Source: Panicum virgatum
Lineage: Eukaryota; Streptophyta; Magnoliopsida; Poales; Poaceae
NCBI RefSeq assembly: GCF_016808335.1
Contig: NC_053144.1
Location: forward strand, 19,266,403 to 19,330,402
DNA: 64,000 bases
Direction of reading: 5' to 3'
Shown: positions 23,995 to 35,717 of the stretch, piece after piece
Numbering within the stretch: position 1 is the first letter of the stretch
Layout: each line of letters opens with the position of its first letter
Notes under the pieces: generated by a model
Database searches by the model: none
The model's input: the letters and a program-made list of their open reading frames with translations, nothing else
What the model was told of the DNA's origin: nothing
Position numbers and translations under genes: made by a program

Positions 23995-26441
23995 TGTGGC
24001 GGAACCGCCAAATTAAAACTCTAATTAAGCGTAATGGCCGTCATTTGAACACATCGGGCTCATTAGTTTAACGGTTTAATTTGGCGATCCTTTTTCAACC
24101 CACGTCCCGATCGAATCATCACCGATAGTCCCACATGAAGGTGGGCGCAGATGGTACAAGCACGACATAATTTAAAAATACAACCAATATACATAAGACT
24201 TCACCTTAAGTTTTACAAACCAAGTTTGAATAAATACATAATTTACAATTTTTGTATTACTGAAATCCTGGTTCAACTAGAGGAAAAGGGGCCTACAACT
24301 ACCAAAAGTGTGCCATAGGGAGATCCCTATCTAGACATCTGGCTCCACAACCTCCCATCCCTCTGCATCACGGCGTATGAACTTGGCGCAACAGGGACAG
24401 AAGTCTATGTCTGCGTGTCCTGAAATCATTGTGGCAACAAACCCTGAGTATACTAATACTCAGCAAGGCTTACCCGACCAGTGGTTATAACTTAGCCCAC
24501 ATATCTAGACATGCAAGGCTTTTGGCTGATGGTTATTTTGCAGAAAACAGCGACTAAAGTAAATCCTTACTTTCCTTATTTTAGCCTAGTTCTATGTAAA
24601 TTAAACATAGTCTAATATTTGCATAACCAATTCTAGAGCAAACATAGTGGAACAATAAATGATAATTCATATGTTCATCAATATGGATATAACCATTTCT
24701 CCATCACAACACTACGCTGCGACGCAGTGATCAAGGTGCTCATGTCCGAGAGCGACTGACGGCGAATCGATTCGATTTAATCTTGCAAGGTGGACCTAAC
24801 CAACACGGCATGTATTTGCCCCGTCGGACTATACATGCCAACCATTTCCCTCCCCGCCTCGAACTACAGAACCGCCCCACCTGCATATATTCAGCCGAGC
24901 CCTACGATAGACCACCAAAAGTAAACATATGCATCCCGATTCTCCGCGGCCGCTCGACTCGCCCTAAGGGGTGGGTAGAAGTTCTGTACTTTCGAAGCAA
25001 TGCAGTACTCAGCTTACCGGTTTCGACTACCTCCTACTCCCGGCATGCGGTTAGTATAGTTCAATCATGATCAGCAGGGCCAACAACGGCTCGGTCCTTA
25101 ACCGACACAGGCGGAACTACACCTCTCCCGCCCGGTCTCAGATTCTATTCTTTCTTTCATTTCAAGACTTTCATCCATAAATTAGTAATTCATCTCTGGA
25201 ACATAAAGCTATCCTATATCTCGCGAGTAACCAAATATTACTCGACTTCTACCGAACCCTATCTAGCATAGCATTTCTACCGTCCTATACATACTAGTAC
25301 AACTCAAGGACACCTAGAGTTCATGCAACTGGGGTTTCAAACAACTCCTAAACATAATGCATAAGTAATAAATACATATATATGTGTCATAATTTAAAAT
25401 TAATAGGATGTGTACCGGGGCTTGCCTTCGGGCTGCTGCACAGAGCTGGGGTCAGACGAGCCTTGGGCCGGGTGCTCACACCTCTCCTCCTGGGCTTGCG
25501 TCGGCTGCTCCTGCGGTGCCGCGATCACCTCAAATACGGCGCCCTCAGCTGCGGATGCTACATGTATGCATATGAAACAAATGAGTGCATCTCAATGATG
25601 TAACTAACTTGGTTTAACTGGAATACCCTGCGGACTGTCCGCGCCCAAGTGGCAGACCGTCTGCCATACTATTCTACCGGCCCACCAGATACAACGTCTC
25701 TGGAACCATTTCTAATTCTACCTGCGGACTGTCCGCGCCCAAATGGCGGACCGTCCGCAGTTCACGTATTCAATCCACCAGAGACGACAACGTCTCTGGG
25801 CATAATCCTAGACTCTACTGCGGACTGTCCGCGCCCTAATGGCGGACCGTCCGCGGTTAAATCCTGCGCACCCCCACCTGAGACATCGTCTCTGGACAAA
25901 CCTTAACTTTGATGGCGGACCGTCCGTTCCCCTATAGCGGACTGTCCGCAGTTAAATCCTGTTAACCACCAGAGACAACATCGTCTCTGGACGAAAACTA
26001 ACCTGACCGGCGGACTGTCCGCGCTTCCCAGGCGGATCGTCCGCGATACCTAACTTCTGACTCGCGCCGCAAGCGACACCAAGTGCGGCGGCGACGGCGG
26101 CGGCCGTTCACCGGCGCCGGCGACACACCACGGAAGACGAAAAGTCCGGGGAGCACAAGGAACTCACCATGAATCCATTCCCGCGGTCGGTTCGAGCGGA
26201 GGACGACCGGAGAAGCGGATCGACGTGGAGCAAAGCTTCAAGCGCCTCCAATGGAAACCGGCGGTGGCGGGGGATGACTCCGGCCGTAAGAAGCCGGTCT
26301 AGGGGTTTGGGAAGGTGGAGGAGGTGCCGAGGAAGGTTCCCGCGCGAGGAATCGTGGTTTGGCCGCCGGAGGAGGGAGATCGATGGAAGGGGGCGACTGT
26401 CCGCCGATCCCGCGCAGACTGTCCGCGAGGTAGGTGTTACA
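23995..26441 (-). repeat. 3' LTR of the chromovirus (2447 bp)
   Basis: On the minus strand it starts TGTAACACCTACC at 26441, straight after a purine-rich TTTTTGGGGATAGGA tract, and ends GCCACA at 23995. It lacks about 115 bp present in the 5' LTR near 34070-34190, including the TATA-like box. It holds an array of GCGGAC(C/T)GTCCGC palindromes (25627-26045). Confidence 0.88.
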
Positions 26442-26475
26442 ATCCTATCCCCAAAAAGAAATCTCGCCCCAAGAT

Positions 26476-29400
26476 TTAATGAATGGCTAAAGGGAGAGTT
26501 AGAAATTGGTGTGTACCTTGATATGCTTGTAGCAATTCCGGACATTTAGCCTGAACAAATTCTTCCGTCTCCCAAGTAGCTTCCCGCTCGGAGTGATTAC
26601 TCCATTGTACCTTATAGAAATCACTGGTTTGATTCCGAGTGACCCTGGTCTTGTGATCAACAATTTTGATTGGGTATTCCGGATAGGCAAGGTCGGGCTC
26701 CAGTTGCAATTTTTCTATATCAATCACCTTTTCTGGAACACGAAGGCATTTCCGGAGCTGAGAGACATGGAAAATATTATGAACCGCGGATATTTGGGCA
26801 GGAAGTTCCAGGCGATATGCTACCGGCCCACACCGCTCAATGATAGGAAAAGGCCCAACATAACGAGGGGCGAGCTTTCCCTTTACGCCGAATCGCTGGA
26901 CTCCTTTCATTGGAGATACCCGCAAATAGACATGGTCCCCCACTTGGAATGTGACAGATTGACGTTTCTTGTCCGCATAACTTTTCTGTCGAGACTGGGC
27001 TATTTTCAAATTCTCCTGTATGAATCGGACTTGTTCTTCTGCCTCACTGACCATCTCAAGGCCGAACACACTTCTTTCTCCGGCTTCTGACCAATTCACT
27101 AGAGTTCTACACCTCCTTCCATACAACGCCTCAAAAGGAGCCATTCTGATGCTTTCCTGATAACTGTTGTTATAAGAGAATTCCGCTAGAGGTAGGCATT
27201 CATCCCATTTTTTGCTATAAGAGAGCACACAGGCTCTAAGCATATCCTCCAGAATTTGATTGATTCGCTCCGTTTGACCATCGGTCTGAGGATGATAGGC
27301 TGAGCTGCGAATGAGCTGAGTACCCAGAGATGCATGCAACTGTTCCCAGAAACGGGCAACAAACTGTGTGCCTCTGTCGGAAATAATCGTCTTGGGTACA
27401 CCATGAAGACTCACAATCCGAGCCATATATATCTCTGCATATTGATGAGATGAATAACGTGTCTTGACTGGAAGAAAATGAGCGGACTTAGTGAGGCGGT
27501 CAACGATAACCCAAATAGAATCATATCCCTTTGATGTGGGAGGCAAACCAACAATGAAGTCCATACTAATATCCTCCCACTTCCACGAAGGGATATCCAA
27601 AGGCTGTAGCATACCCGCAGGTTTGAGATGACTTGCTTTGACTCTTCGACAGATATCGCACTCGGACACATATTTGGCGACCTCACGCTTCATCCTGGTC
27701 CACCAAAACCGCTGCCTGAGATCTTGATACATTTTGTTACTGCCCGGGTGAATTGAATACCTAGAAAGATGAGCCTCATCAAGAATTTGTTTCCGGAGCT
27801 CAAAGTTCTTAGGCACCACTAACCAATCTTTAAACCGAAGAACCCCCTCACTATCTTGATGGAAGCATTGCACCTGAGGATCATCCGCACTGAGCCGTTG
27901 CCTGATCTTATCCGTGCCCACATCATTCTTCTGAGCATAAATAATCTGATCTCGAAGTGTAGGTGTGAGGGTAATATTAGCAAGTGTGCCCTCAGACATG
28001 ATAGCCAAGTTCATCTTCTCCATCTCTTGGCACAAGGTTTCATGCAGAACTGTAGCGGACACACAGCTACAACTTGCCTTGCGATTTAAGGCATCGGCTA
28101 CCACGTTAGCCTTGCCCGGGTGATAATGAATTTCCAGATCATAATCTTTAATCAACTCTAACCACAGCCTCTGGCGCATATTGAGCTCACTCTGGGTGAA
28201 AATATACTTGAAACTCTTGTGGTCTGAGTATATGTGCACTGGATTGCCCAGAAGGTAATGACGCCAGATCTTTAATGCATGCACGACCGCTGCCAGCTCC
28301 AGATCATGAGTAGCATAATTCTCTTCATGCCGTCTGAGGGCTCTGGAGGCATAGGCGATCACTCGTTGATCCTGCATAAGGACGCAGCCTAGGCCCGTAC
28401 CTGACGCATTACAACAAGTATTAATGACTGAATAATATCCAGCGAAGACAAACAGGGATGAGAACACAGCCGAGACCCGTACCTGATGCATCACAATACA
28501 CATCAAAAGGCCGGGTGATATCTGGCTGAGCAAGGACAGGGGCAGACGTCAGAAGTCTTCTCAGAGTCTGAAAAGCCTGCTCACATTTGTTGTCCCAATT
28601 AAATCTCTCCCCTTTCTTGAGTAGTTCCGTCATGGGTCTAGCAATTTTTGAGAAGTCCGGAACAAACCGCCGGTAATAGCCCGCTAGCCCAAGGAAACTC
28701 CGAATCTCTGAAACAGACTCTGGAGTCTTCCAATTCAGGACATTATGAATCTTGCTAGGATCAACAGAAATCCCATTGTCTGATATGATGTGGCCCAAGA
28801 ACTGGACTTCCTTGAGCCCGAAATCACATTTGCTAAATTTGGCATACAACTTGTGCTCCCGCAGGCGGTGAAGCACAATGCGGAGATGCTCTGCATCCTC
28901 TTCCTCATTCTTGGAAAATATCAGAATGTCGTCAATGAAAATCACGACAAACTTATCTAGCTCAGGCATAAATACCGAGTTCATGAGATACATGAAATGA
29001 GTAGGGGCATTCGTTTGCCCGAAAGACATGACCAGATATTCAAAAAAGTCCGTATCTGGTGGGAAAAGCCGTCTTGGGAATATCCTCAGCTCTAATCTTT
29101 ATCTGATAATAGCTAGAGCGGAGATCAATCTTGGAAAATACTTTGGCCCCGAATAGCTGATCAAACAGAATATCGATCCGGGGAGGGGGATATTTATTTT
29201 TGATTGTGACGGCATTCAGAAGTCTATAATCCACACACAACCTGAGGCTTTCATCTTTCTTTTTCACAAAGAGTGCAGGACAGCCCCAAGGTGAAGTGCT
29301 AGGACGAATGTAACTTTTATCAAGCAACTCTTGCAGTTGTTTCTTTAGCTCGGCTAACTCATTGGGTGACATACGGTAGGGTCTTCGGGAAATGGGTGCC

Positions 29401-30990
29401 GTGCCCGGTTCCAGTTCAATAGCAAATTCCACAGCACAGTCAGGTGGCATGCCCGGCAATTCATCCGGAAAAACATCTGGGTATTCACATACCACTGGTA
29501 TATCCTCTAGCTTCTTGCCCTCGGCGTGTTGCACCGCATGGACCAACGGGGCGGAGTTCATAAGACTCAAGATCATCAGACCTTGAATAGGAGAGTTAAT
29601 GTGCACAGATCGAGAAACAGTGTCAAGAATGACTCTGTGAACTCCTATCCAATTCATGCCAAGAATAATATCTATCTTCTGGGATGGCAACACTATAAGC
29701 TGGGTGGCAAAAATCCTTCCCTGTAACTGCAAAGGTACTTGTCTAACAAGTTGATTAGTAATCAAGTGTCCCCCGGGTGAGTGAATATTATATGGCCTGG
29801 GTATGATCTCCACTTCTAATCCCAGTCTGCTTACACATTCCTTGCTAATAAATGTGTGAGATGCCCCGGAATCAAATAGTACAGTAATGGGATGTCCGTT
29901 AATAGAGAATGTACCCGACATCACTGGTGCTCCCTCAGGAATATCCTCAAGGGTGGTGTAGTGCACCTGCCCCGGCTTGAAGTGAGCCACTTGCTGCTTC
30001 TGGTTCTGCTGGCTCGACTGCTGGCCTTACTTAGGTGGCATTGGACAGTTCCGTGCAAAGTGACCAAACTGTCCACAGTTGTAGCACGGAAACAAATTGG
30101 GGCGCATCCCCGGCTGCTGCACCCAGACCTTCTGCTCATTCTGCTGAGGAGCAGGAGGCCTGACTGTCCCCTGTGGCTGAGTGTACTGAGGGGGCCTGTG
30201 TCCCCACTGTTGCGGTGGTTGGTGCTGAAAGGGGGCACGGTGTGGGCCCGACTGCACCAGGCGGAACCTCTGAGGAGCACTGCTAGAAGACTCCACAGCC
30301 GGTGACTTTCTCTTCTTTTCTGCTTTATGATCTAGATGGGCATCCTCCTGAACAATAGCCCCATTGACTGCTCACTAAAAGTGTTGAACTTGAACATCGC
30401 CAGGCGATCCTGGAGCTTGCTGCTAAGCCCCTGCCTGAAACACGCATGCTTCTTTTCATCAGTATCCACGTGATAACCGGCGTACTGTGAGAGCGTGTTG
30501 AAGTTCTGAGCATACTGCATCACATTGTTGTTACCCTGCTTTAGGGACAGGAACTCGGTGAGCTTCCTGCGAATGACCCCTGCAGGAATATGGTGTGCTC
30601 TGAAAGCTTCCTTGAACTCATTCCAAGAAAACCGAGTGCCAGCAGGAAACATAGCCACGTGGTTGTCCCACCACGTGCGTGCGGGACCCCTGAGCTGCTG
30701 TGCTGCATATGACGTCTTGTCATTGTCATTGTAGGGGTACAACGTGAACTTGGACTCTAGGGTCTTAAGCCAACTGTCGGCCTCCAACGGCTCGTCGGCC
30801 TTATGAAACAGCGGCGGCTGGGTCCCCAGGAACTCCTGGTACCCAGGAACTGGTGGCTGGTGGTGAGGCTCAGGCCGCGGCGCTCTGCCCTAAAGCACGA
30901 GCTCACGGAGGAGTGCGGTCTGTTCGTCGCGCCCGGTGAACATGGCCGCAATGGCCTGGGCCAACTCAGGAGGGTTCGGTCGTTCTCCCA
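26476..30990 (-). pseudogene. Chromovirus gag-pol polyprotein, broken
   Basis: In minus-strand order: gag (GPARTWWDN near 30680), CCHC knuckle CYNCGQFGHFARNC (about 30085), protease [10 protein letters not shown] (about 29870), RT (LCVDYRLLN near 29230; [11 protein letters not shown] near 28930), and RNase H ([11 protein letters not shown]). Integrase follows, with the zinc finger ending CDICRRVK (about 27650), [15 protein letters not shown] and [11 protein letters not shown]. Last is a chromodomain ([20 protein letters not shown], 26620-26570). Frame breaks lie near 30330, 30026, 29040 and 28430. At 28380-28520 the RNase H start is partly duplicated, with a stop between the copies. Confidence 0.9.
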
Positions 30991-31657
30991 TTCTGCATTC
31001 AACCATGACGAGGTTAGTTCCATCATCCAGATAAATTAAAACAAAAACTGATAGCAACTAATCCTTGCTATTCATGGCACAATGCAGAATGTAAGGCTTC
31101 AAAACAATTCTGATTGTTGCTTGTAGGTGGGGCCAGGCGATCGATCGGTGCAACCAGTCGGTCTGACTGATCTGCCCTGGTCCAGCCGAAAATGGTATGG
31201 CGGACCGTCCGCAGTACATGGGCGGACCGTCCGCTTTACCAAAAATCCAGCTAACCGGACCTTCCGTTGAGATTGGGCGGACCGTCCGCTGTACATAATG
31301 GCCACCCAACTCAGTTTTAGAAGGTTCTGTGTGTTTCCCCTCAATAGCCGGCGGACCGTCCGCGTGTCTTGACCGGACTATCCGCTGGACACATTTTAAG
31401 CTACCAGACTCTGTCTTCGGCCCGGCCGACGACACTTCTGTAACGCTTCACAGCAAGTCTATGTAACCTTACGACCCGAACTCCGTCTACAAAAGTCCTT
31501 ACGGCCATAAACCCACACCCCTATCAATCCCTAGGGAAAAATCCCAAAAACACTACAATGAGATGCATGCTCGCCCTACGTTCTTTCAAAGGAAAATCTT
31601 TATACTTTTGAAAATTTTTGAAACTAGTCATGCCTGTACCACCCTCGGTGCGTTTCG

Positions 31658-31669
31658 GCTCTGATACCA
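31658..31669 (-). other. Primer-binding site, initiator tRNA-Met
   Basis: The minus strand reads TGGTATCAGAGC two bases after the 5' LTR end GCCACA. This is the standard tRNA-Met complement of plant LTR elements. Confidence 0.9.
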
Positions 31670-31671
31670 GC

Positions 31672-34233
31672 TGTGGCAGAACCGCCAAATTAAAACTCTA
31701 ATTAAGCGTAATGGCCGTCATATGAACACATCGGGCTCATTAGCTTAACGGCTTAATTTGGTGATCCTTTCTCAACCCACGTCCCGATCGAATCATCACC
31801 GATAGTCCCACACGAAGGTGGGCGCAGATGGTACAAGCACGACATAATTTAAAAATACAACCAATATACATAAGACTTCACCTTAAGTTTTACAAACCAA
31901 GTTTGAATAAATACATAATTTACAATTTTTGCATTACTGAAACCCTGGTTCAACTAGAGGAAAGGGGCCTACAACTACCAAAAGTGTGCCCTAGGGAGAT
32001 CCCTATCTAGACATCTGGCTCCACAACCTCCCATCCCTCTGCATCACGGCGTATGAACTTGGCGCAACAGGGATAGAAGTCTACGTCTGCGTGTCCTAAA
32101 ATCATTGTGGCAACAAACCCTGAGTATACTAATACTCAGCAAGGCTTACCCGACTAGTGGGTATAACTTAGTCCACATATCTAGACATGCAAGGCTTTTG
32201 GATGATGGTTATTTTGCAGAAAACAGCGACTAAAGTAAATCCTTACTTTCCTTATTTTAGCCCAGTTCTATGTAAATTAAACATAGTCTAATATTTGCAT
32301 AACCAATTCTAGAGCAAACATAGTGGAACAATAAATGATAATTCATATGTTCATCAATATGGATATAACCATTTCTCCATCACAACACTACGCTGCGACA
32401 CAGTGACCAAGGTGCTCATATCCGAGAGCGACTGACGGCGAATCGATTCGATTTAACCTTGCAAGGTGGACGTAACCAACACGGCACGTATTTGCCCCGT
32501 CGGACTATACATGCCAACCATTCCCCTCCCCGCCTCGAACTACAGAACCGCCCCACCTGCATATAGTCAGCCGAGCCCTACGAGAGACCACCAAAAGTAA
32601 ACATATGCATCTCGATTCTCCGCGGCCACTCGACTCGTCCTAAGGGGTGGGTAGAAGTTCTGTACTTTCGAAGCAATGCAGTACTCGGCTTACCGGTTTC
32701 GACTACCTCCTACTCCCGACATGCGGTTAGTACAGTTCAATCATGATCAGCAGGGCCAACAACGGCTCGGTCCTTATCCGACACAGGCGGAACTACACCT
32801 CTCCCGCCCGGTCTCAGATTCTATTCTTTCTTTCATTTCAAGACTTTCATCCATAAATTAGTAATTCATCTCTGGAACATAAAGCTATCCTATATCTCGC
32901 GAGTATCCAAAAATTACTCGACTTCTACCGAACCCTATCTAGCATAGCATTTCTACCGTCCTATACATACTAGTACAACTCAAGGACACCTAGGGTTCAT
33001 GCAACTAGGGTTTCAAACAACTCCTAAACGTAATGCATAAGTAATAAATACATATATAGGTGTCATAATTTAAAATTAATAGGATGTGCACCGGGGCTTG
33101 CCTTCGGGCTGCTGCACAGAGCTGGGGTCAGACGGGCCTTGGGCCGGGTGCTCACACCTCTCCTCCTGGGCTTGCGTCGGTTGCTCCTGCGGTGCCGCGA
33201 TCACCTCAAATACGGCGCCCTCAGCTGCGGATGCTACATGTATGCATATGAAACAAATGAGTGCATCTCAATGATGTAACTAACTTGCTTTAACTGGAAT
33301 ACCCTGCGGACTGTCCGCGCCCAAGTGGCGGACCGTCCGCCATACTATTCTACCGGCCCTCCAGATACAACAACGTCTCTGGAACCATTTCTAATTCTAC
33401 CTGTGGACTGTCCGCGCCCAAGTGGCGGACCGTCCGCAGTTCACGTATTAAATCCACCAGAGACGACAACGTCTCTGGGCATAATCCTAGACTCTACTGC
33501 GGACTGTCCGCGCCCTAATGGCGGACCGTCCGCGGTTAAATCCTGCGCACCCCCACCCGAGACATCGTCTCTGGACAAACCTTAAGTTTGACGGCGGACC
33601 GTCCGCTCCCCTATAGCGGATTGTCCGCAGTTAAATCCTGCTAACCACCAGAGACAACATCGTCTCTAGACGAAACCTAACCTGACCGGCGGACTGTCCG
33701 CGCCTCCCAGGCGGACCGTCCGCGATACCTAACTTCTGACTCGCGCCGCAAGCGACAGCAAGTGCGACGGCGACGGCGGCGGTCATTCACCGGCGCCGAC
33801 GACACACCACGGAAGAGGAAAAGACCGGGGAGCACAAGGAACTCACCACGAATCCATTCCCGCGGTCGGTTCGAGCGGAGGACGACCGGAGAAGCGGATC
33901 GACGTGGAGCAAAGCTTCAAGCTCCTCCAATGGAAACCGGCGGTGACGGGGGATGACTCCGGCCGTAAGAAGCCGGTCTAGGGATTTGGGAAGGTGGAGG
34001 AGGTGCCGAGGAAGGTTCCCGCGCGAGGAATCGCGGTTTGGCGGCCGGAGGAGGGAGATCGATGGAAGGGGACGACGATGGCGCGAGCGCTCGGCTCCGC
34101 TCGGCTCTGGACGAAGTGAGGAGGAAGAGAGAAATGACGAGTAGGTCCCACATCCATCCAGATAAATATATGGGCGATGCCTAGCGGACTGTCCGCCGAT
34201 CCCGCGCGGACTGTCCGCGAGGCAGGTGTTACG
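31672..34233 (-). repeat. 5' LTR of the chromovirus (2562 bp)
   Basis: It matches 23995-26441 along its length and has an extra 115-bp block with a TATA-like box (minus strand ATATATTTATC near 34165). The outer end reads GTTACG where GTTACA is expected. It holds the same palindrome array (33305-33725). Confidence 0.88.
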
Positions 34234-34681
34234 ACCAACCAGAGGAATATATACAAGCTCAGGTTAACTTGTTATTTGTAAACACTCTGGATCTGAAAAT
34301 TACCTAGGATCATATGTGGTTTGCTCAAAATATTTCTGTTTTCCGTTCACTTATATATCTATAATTGCACAGCATTGCATGCACTTTCCAAATTCAGTAT
34401 TTATGTTATTATTGGTGTTCTTACTTATTTATGTTGGTCAGGTCAATACTTTATTGCATTTGCTTGATATTGACAACTGAATGAGAGGCCCTATGCATGG
34501 ACAGTACCCAGAGCTGGAACAGTACTCGAATCAGTCCAAAAGTTCTATGGGACCTATCTCGATGCATAATGCTGCAGATAAATAGATTACCGAGTTTCGC
34601 AATCAAAATAATAACCCAGAAAGCTGGGCAAATTCTTTCGAGCAGCAATATGGAAATGGTTGGGCCTCTGAGTTTGAACAG

Positions 34682-35347
34682 GTCAGAATCTTTAGCATGC
34701 TTGTTTAGGATTTCTTGCATTGCTTGTTTAGGATTTCTGCAAGTATCAATTCTGAAAGATGCTTTTTTGTGTGTGCAGGGATCTTTTTATCCACTACATA
34801 ATGAGATCTTTTTAAGGCTCGCAGTGCTGTATGATAGGCTATATCCTATTATCCACTACATATGAACACACTGCTGGCAACTCTTGCGCATCTCATCCAA
34901 GACGTTTCTGGTTACCAGCTAAGAATTATGGTCACATGCATTTTTTTTAAATATGCATTGACCACAAGCGCCAAATGATCCATGGAGCACATAGCATCTA
35001 TTGATCACATAAAGCCTTCCATTTTCTTATGATAGATTAACCATCAAGCGCCGGTCGTTTGTAACTCTGGGGAATTCACAGCATACCACTCCACTGTATT
35101 TTAGGATCCATCAGGAATTTGATTAGACCTTCCATTATAGGGTACTGTATAAATGGTTCTCTTATCGTACTATGGGCCAGCAGCTGCCAAGTTGTGTTGC
35201 TTCTGCAAACATTCTCTTTGGGGGGTCTTTGGGGGGGGGGGGGGGGGGGGGGGGGGGGTTGGGGGCACAAACCTGCTCCTTTTCCAATGTTTTTTATCCT
35301 GTGATCTGCAATGATTATGAAACTGTTGTTCTGTCTCTAAATTCCAG
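34682..35347. other. Intron-like stretch with a G homopolymer
   Basis: Between the PEX5 donor at 34681 and the bHLH acceptor at 35347. It is AT-rich, except for 28 consecutive G at 35231-35258 inside a larger G-rich patch. No coding recognised. Confidence 0.55.
35231..35258. repeat. (G)28 homopolymer
   Basis: 28 consecutive G, followed by TT and five more G. Capable of quadruplex formation; the length may be unreliable. Confidence 0.85.
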
Positions 35348-35631
35348 CTTGGCAATGAGAAGCTGAAGCTGAAACTAGAGGAGAGTTTAGAGCACCAGAT
35401 GAAGCTTATGACCTCATCTGCAGCCTACATGCCTCATCCAACCCTGATGCCAGCCTCCTTCCCACAGGCTCCGTTAGAACCGTTCCATCCCCAGGTGCAA
35501 GCTGCACTGCTGCAGGGCAGAAGCTGATGACGCCCTTTGTTGGCTACCCGGGATACTCAATGTGGCAGTTCATGCCACCTTCTGAAGTCGACACTTGGAA
35601 AGACAGTGAAGTGTGCCCTCATGTCGCTTAA
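35348..35631 (+). pseudogene. ILR3-like bHLH terminal exon, frameshifted
   Basis: After acceptor ATTCCAG it reads NEKLKLKLEESLEHQMK, YMPHPTLMPASFPQAP and QVQAA. Then, in another frame, it reads GQKLMTPFVGYPGYSMWQFM, PPSEVDT and CPHVA with stop TAA at 35629-35631. This is the complete C-terminus of a group IVc bHLH factor (rice ILR3-like proteins end in WQFMPPSDVDT...CPPVA). The two parts are out of frame because of an extra 8 bp (CTGCTGCA) near 35505. The bHLH domain is absent. Same exon as at 5582-5795. Confidence 0.85.
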
Positions 35632-35717
35632 TCGCTTCGAGCGACTGGTTGCACTCGCAGCGTATGTGAATTAATCGCAACTGAAGCCCCTGAAATAAAA
35701 AGTATATATTTATAATT

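Larger units (their letters stand above)
23995..34233 (-). mobile_element. Ty3 chromovirus (Tekay/Del-like), 10.2 kb
   Basis: Nearly full-length minus-strand element. It has long LTRs (2562 and 2447 bp), a tRNA-Met primer site, gag with CCHC, protease, RT, RNase H, integrase and a C-terminal chromodomain. The LTRs differ at a few percent of positions, so the insertion is not recent. It interrupts a PEX5 exon. The target duplication is only partly visible: GAC occurs on both sides, with a small deletion at the 34233 end. Confidence 0.9.
23828..34681 (+). pseudogene. PEX5: PEX5 (peroxisomal import receptor) fragment, split by a retrotransposon
   Basis: Two exons of PEX5, the receptor for PTS1 cargo. 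Exon one starts after ATTTCAG at 23828 and reads GPPQRVLSGVLHSF, then PVPALGLSGSDKQC and IMARH. It is cut at 23994 by the 10.2-kb retrotransposon and resumes at about 34233 (QPEEYIQAQ) up to donor AG|GTTAAC at 34262. Exon two (34442-34681) reads QYPELEQY, then NPESWANSFEQQYG and WASEFEQ, ending at CAG|GTCAG, with two in-frame stops. Both match the region before the WxxxF/Y repeats of plant PEX5. The N-terminus and the TPR domain are absent, so it is captured or duplicated debris. Confidence 0.85.

Noticed and set aside
25627..26045. Regularly spaced palindromic repeats that could be taken for a CRISPR array
   Set aside because: This is a plant LTR. The repeats are 13-bp palindromes with variable spacing, and both LTRs carry them.
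26108..26549. Open frames near the start of the 3' LTR
   Set aside because: They lie in the GC-rich LTR promoter/leader and recur in the other LTR. No domain.
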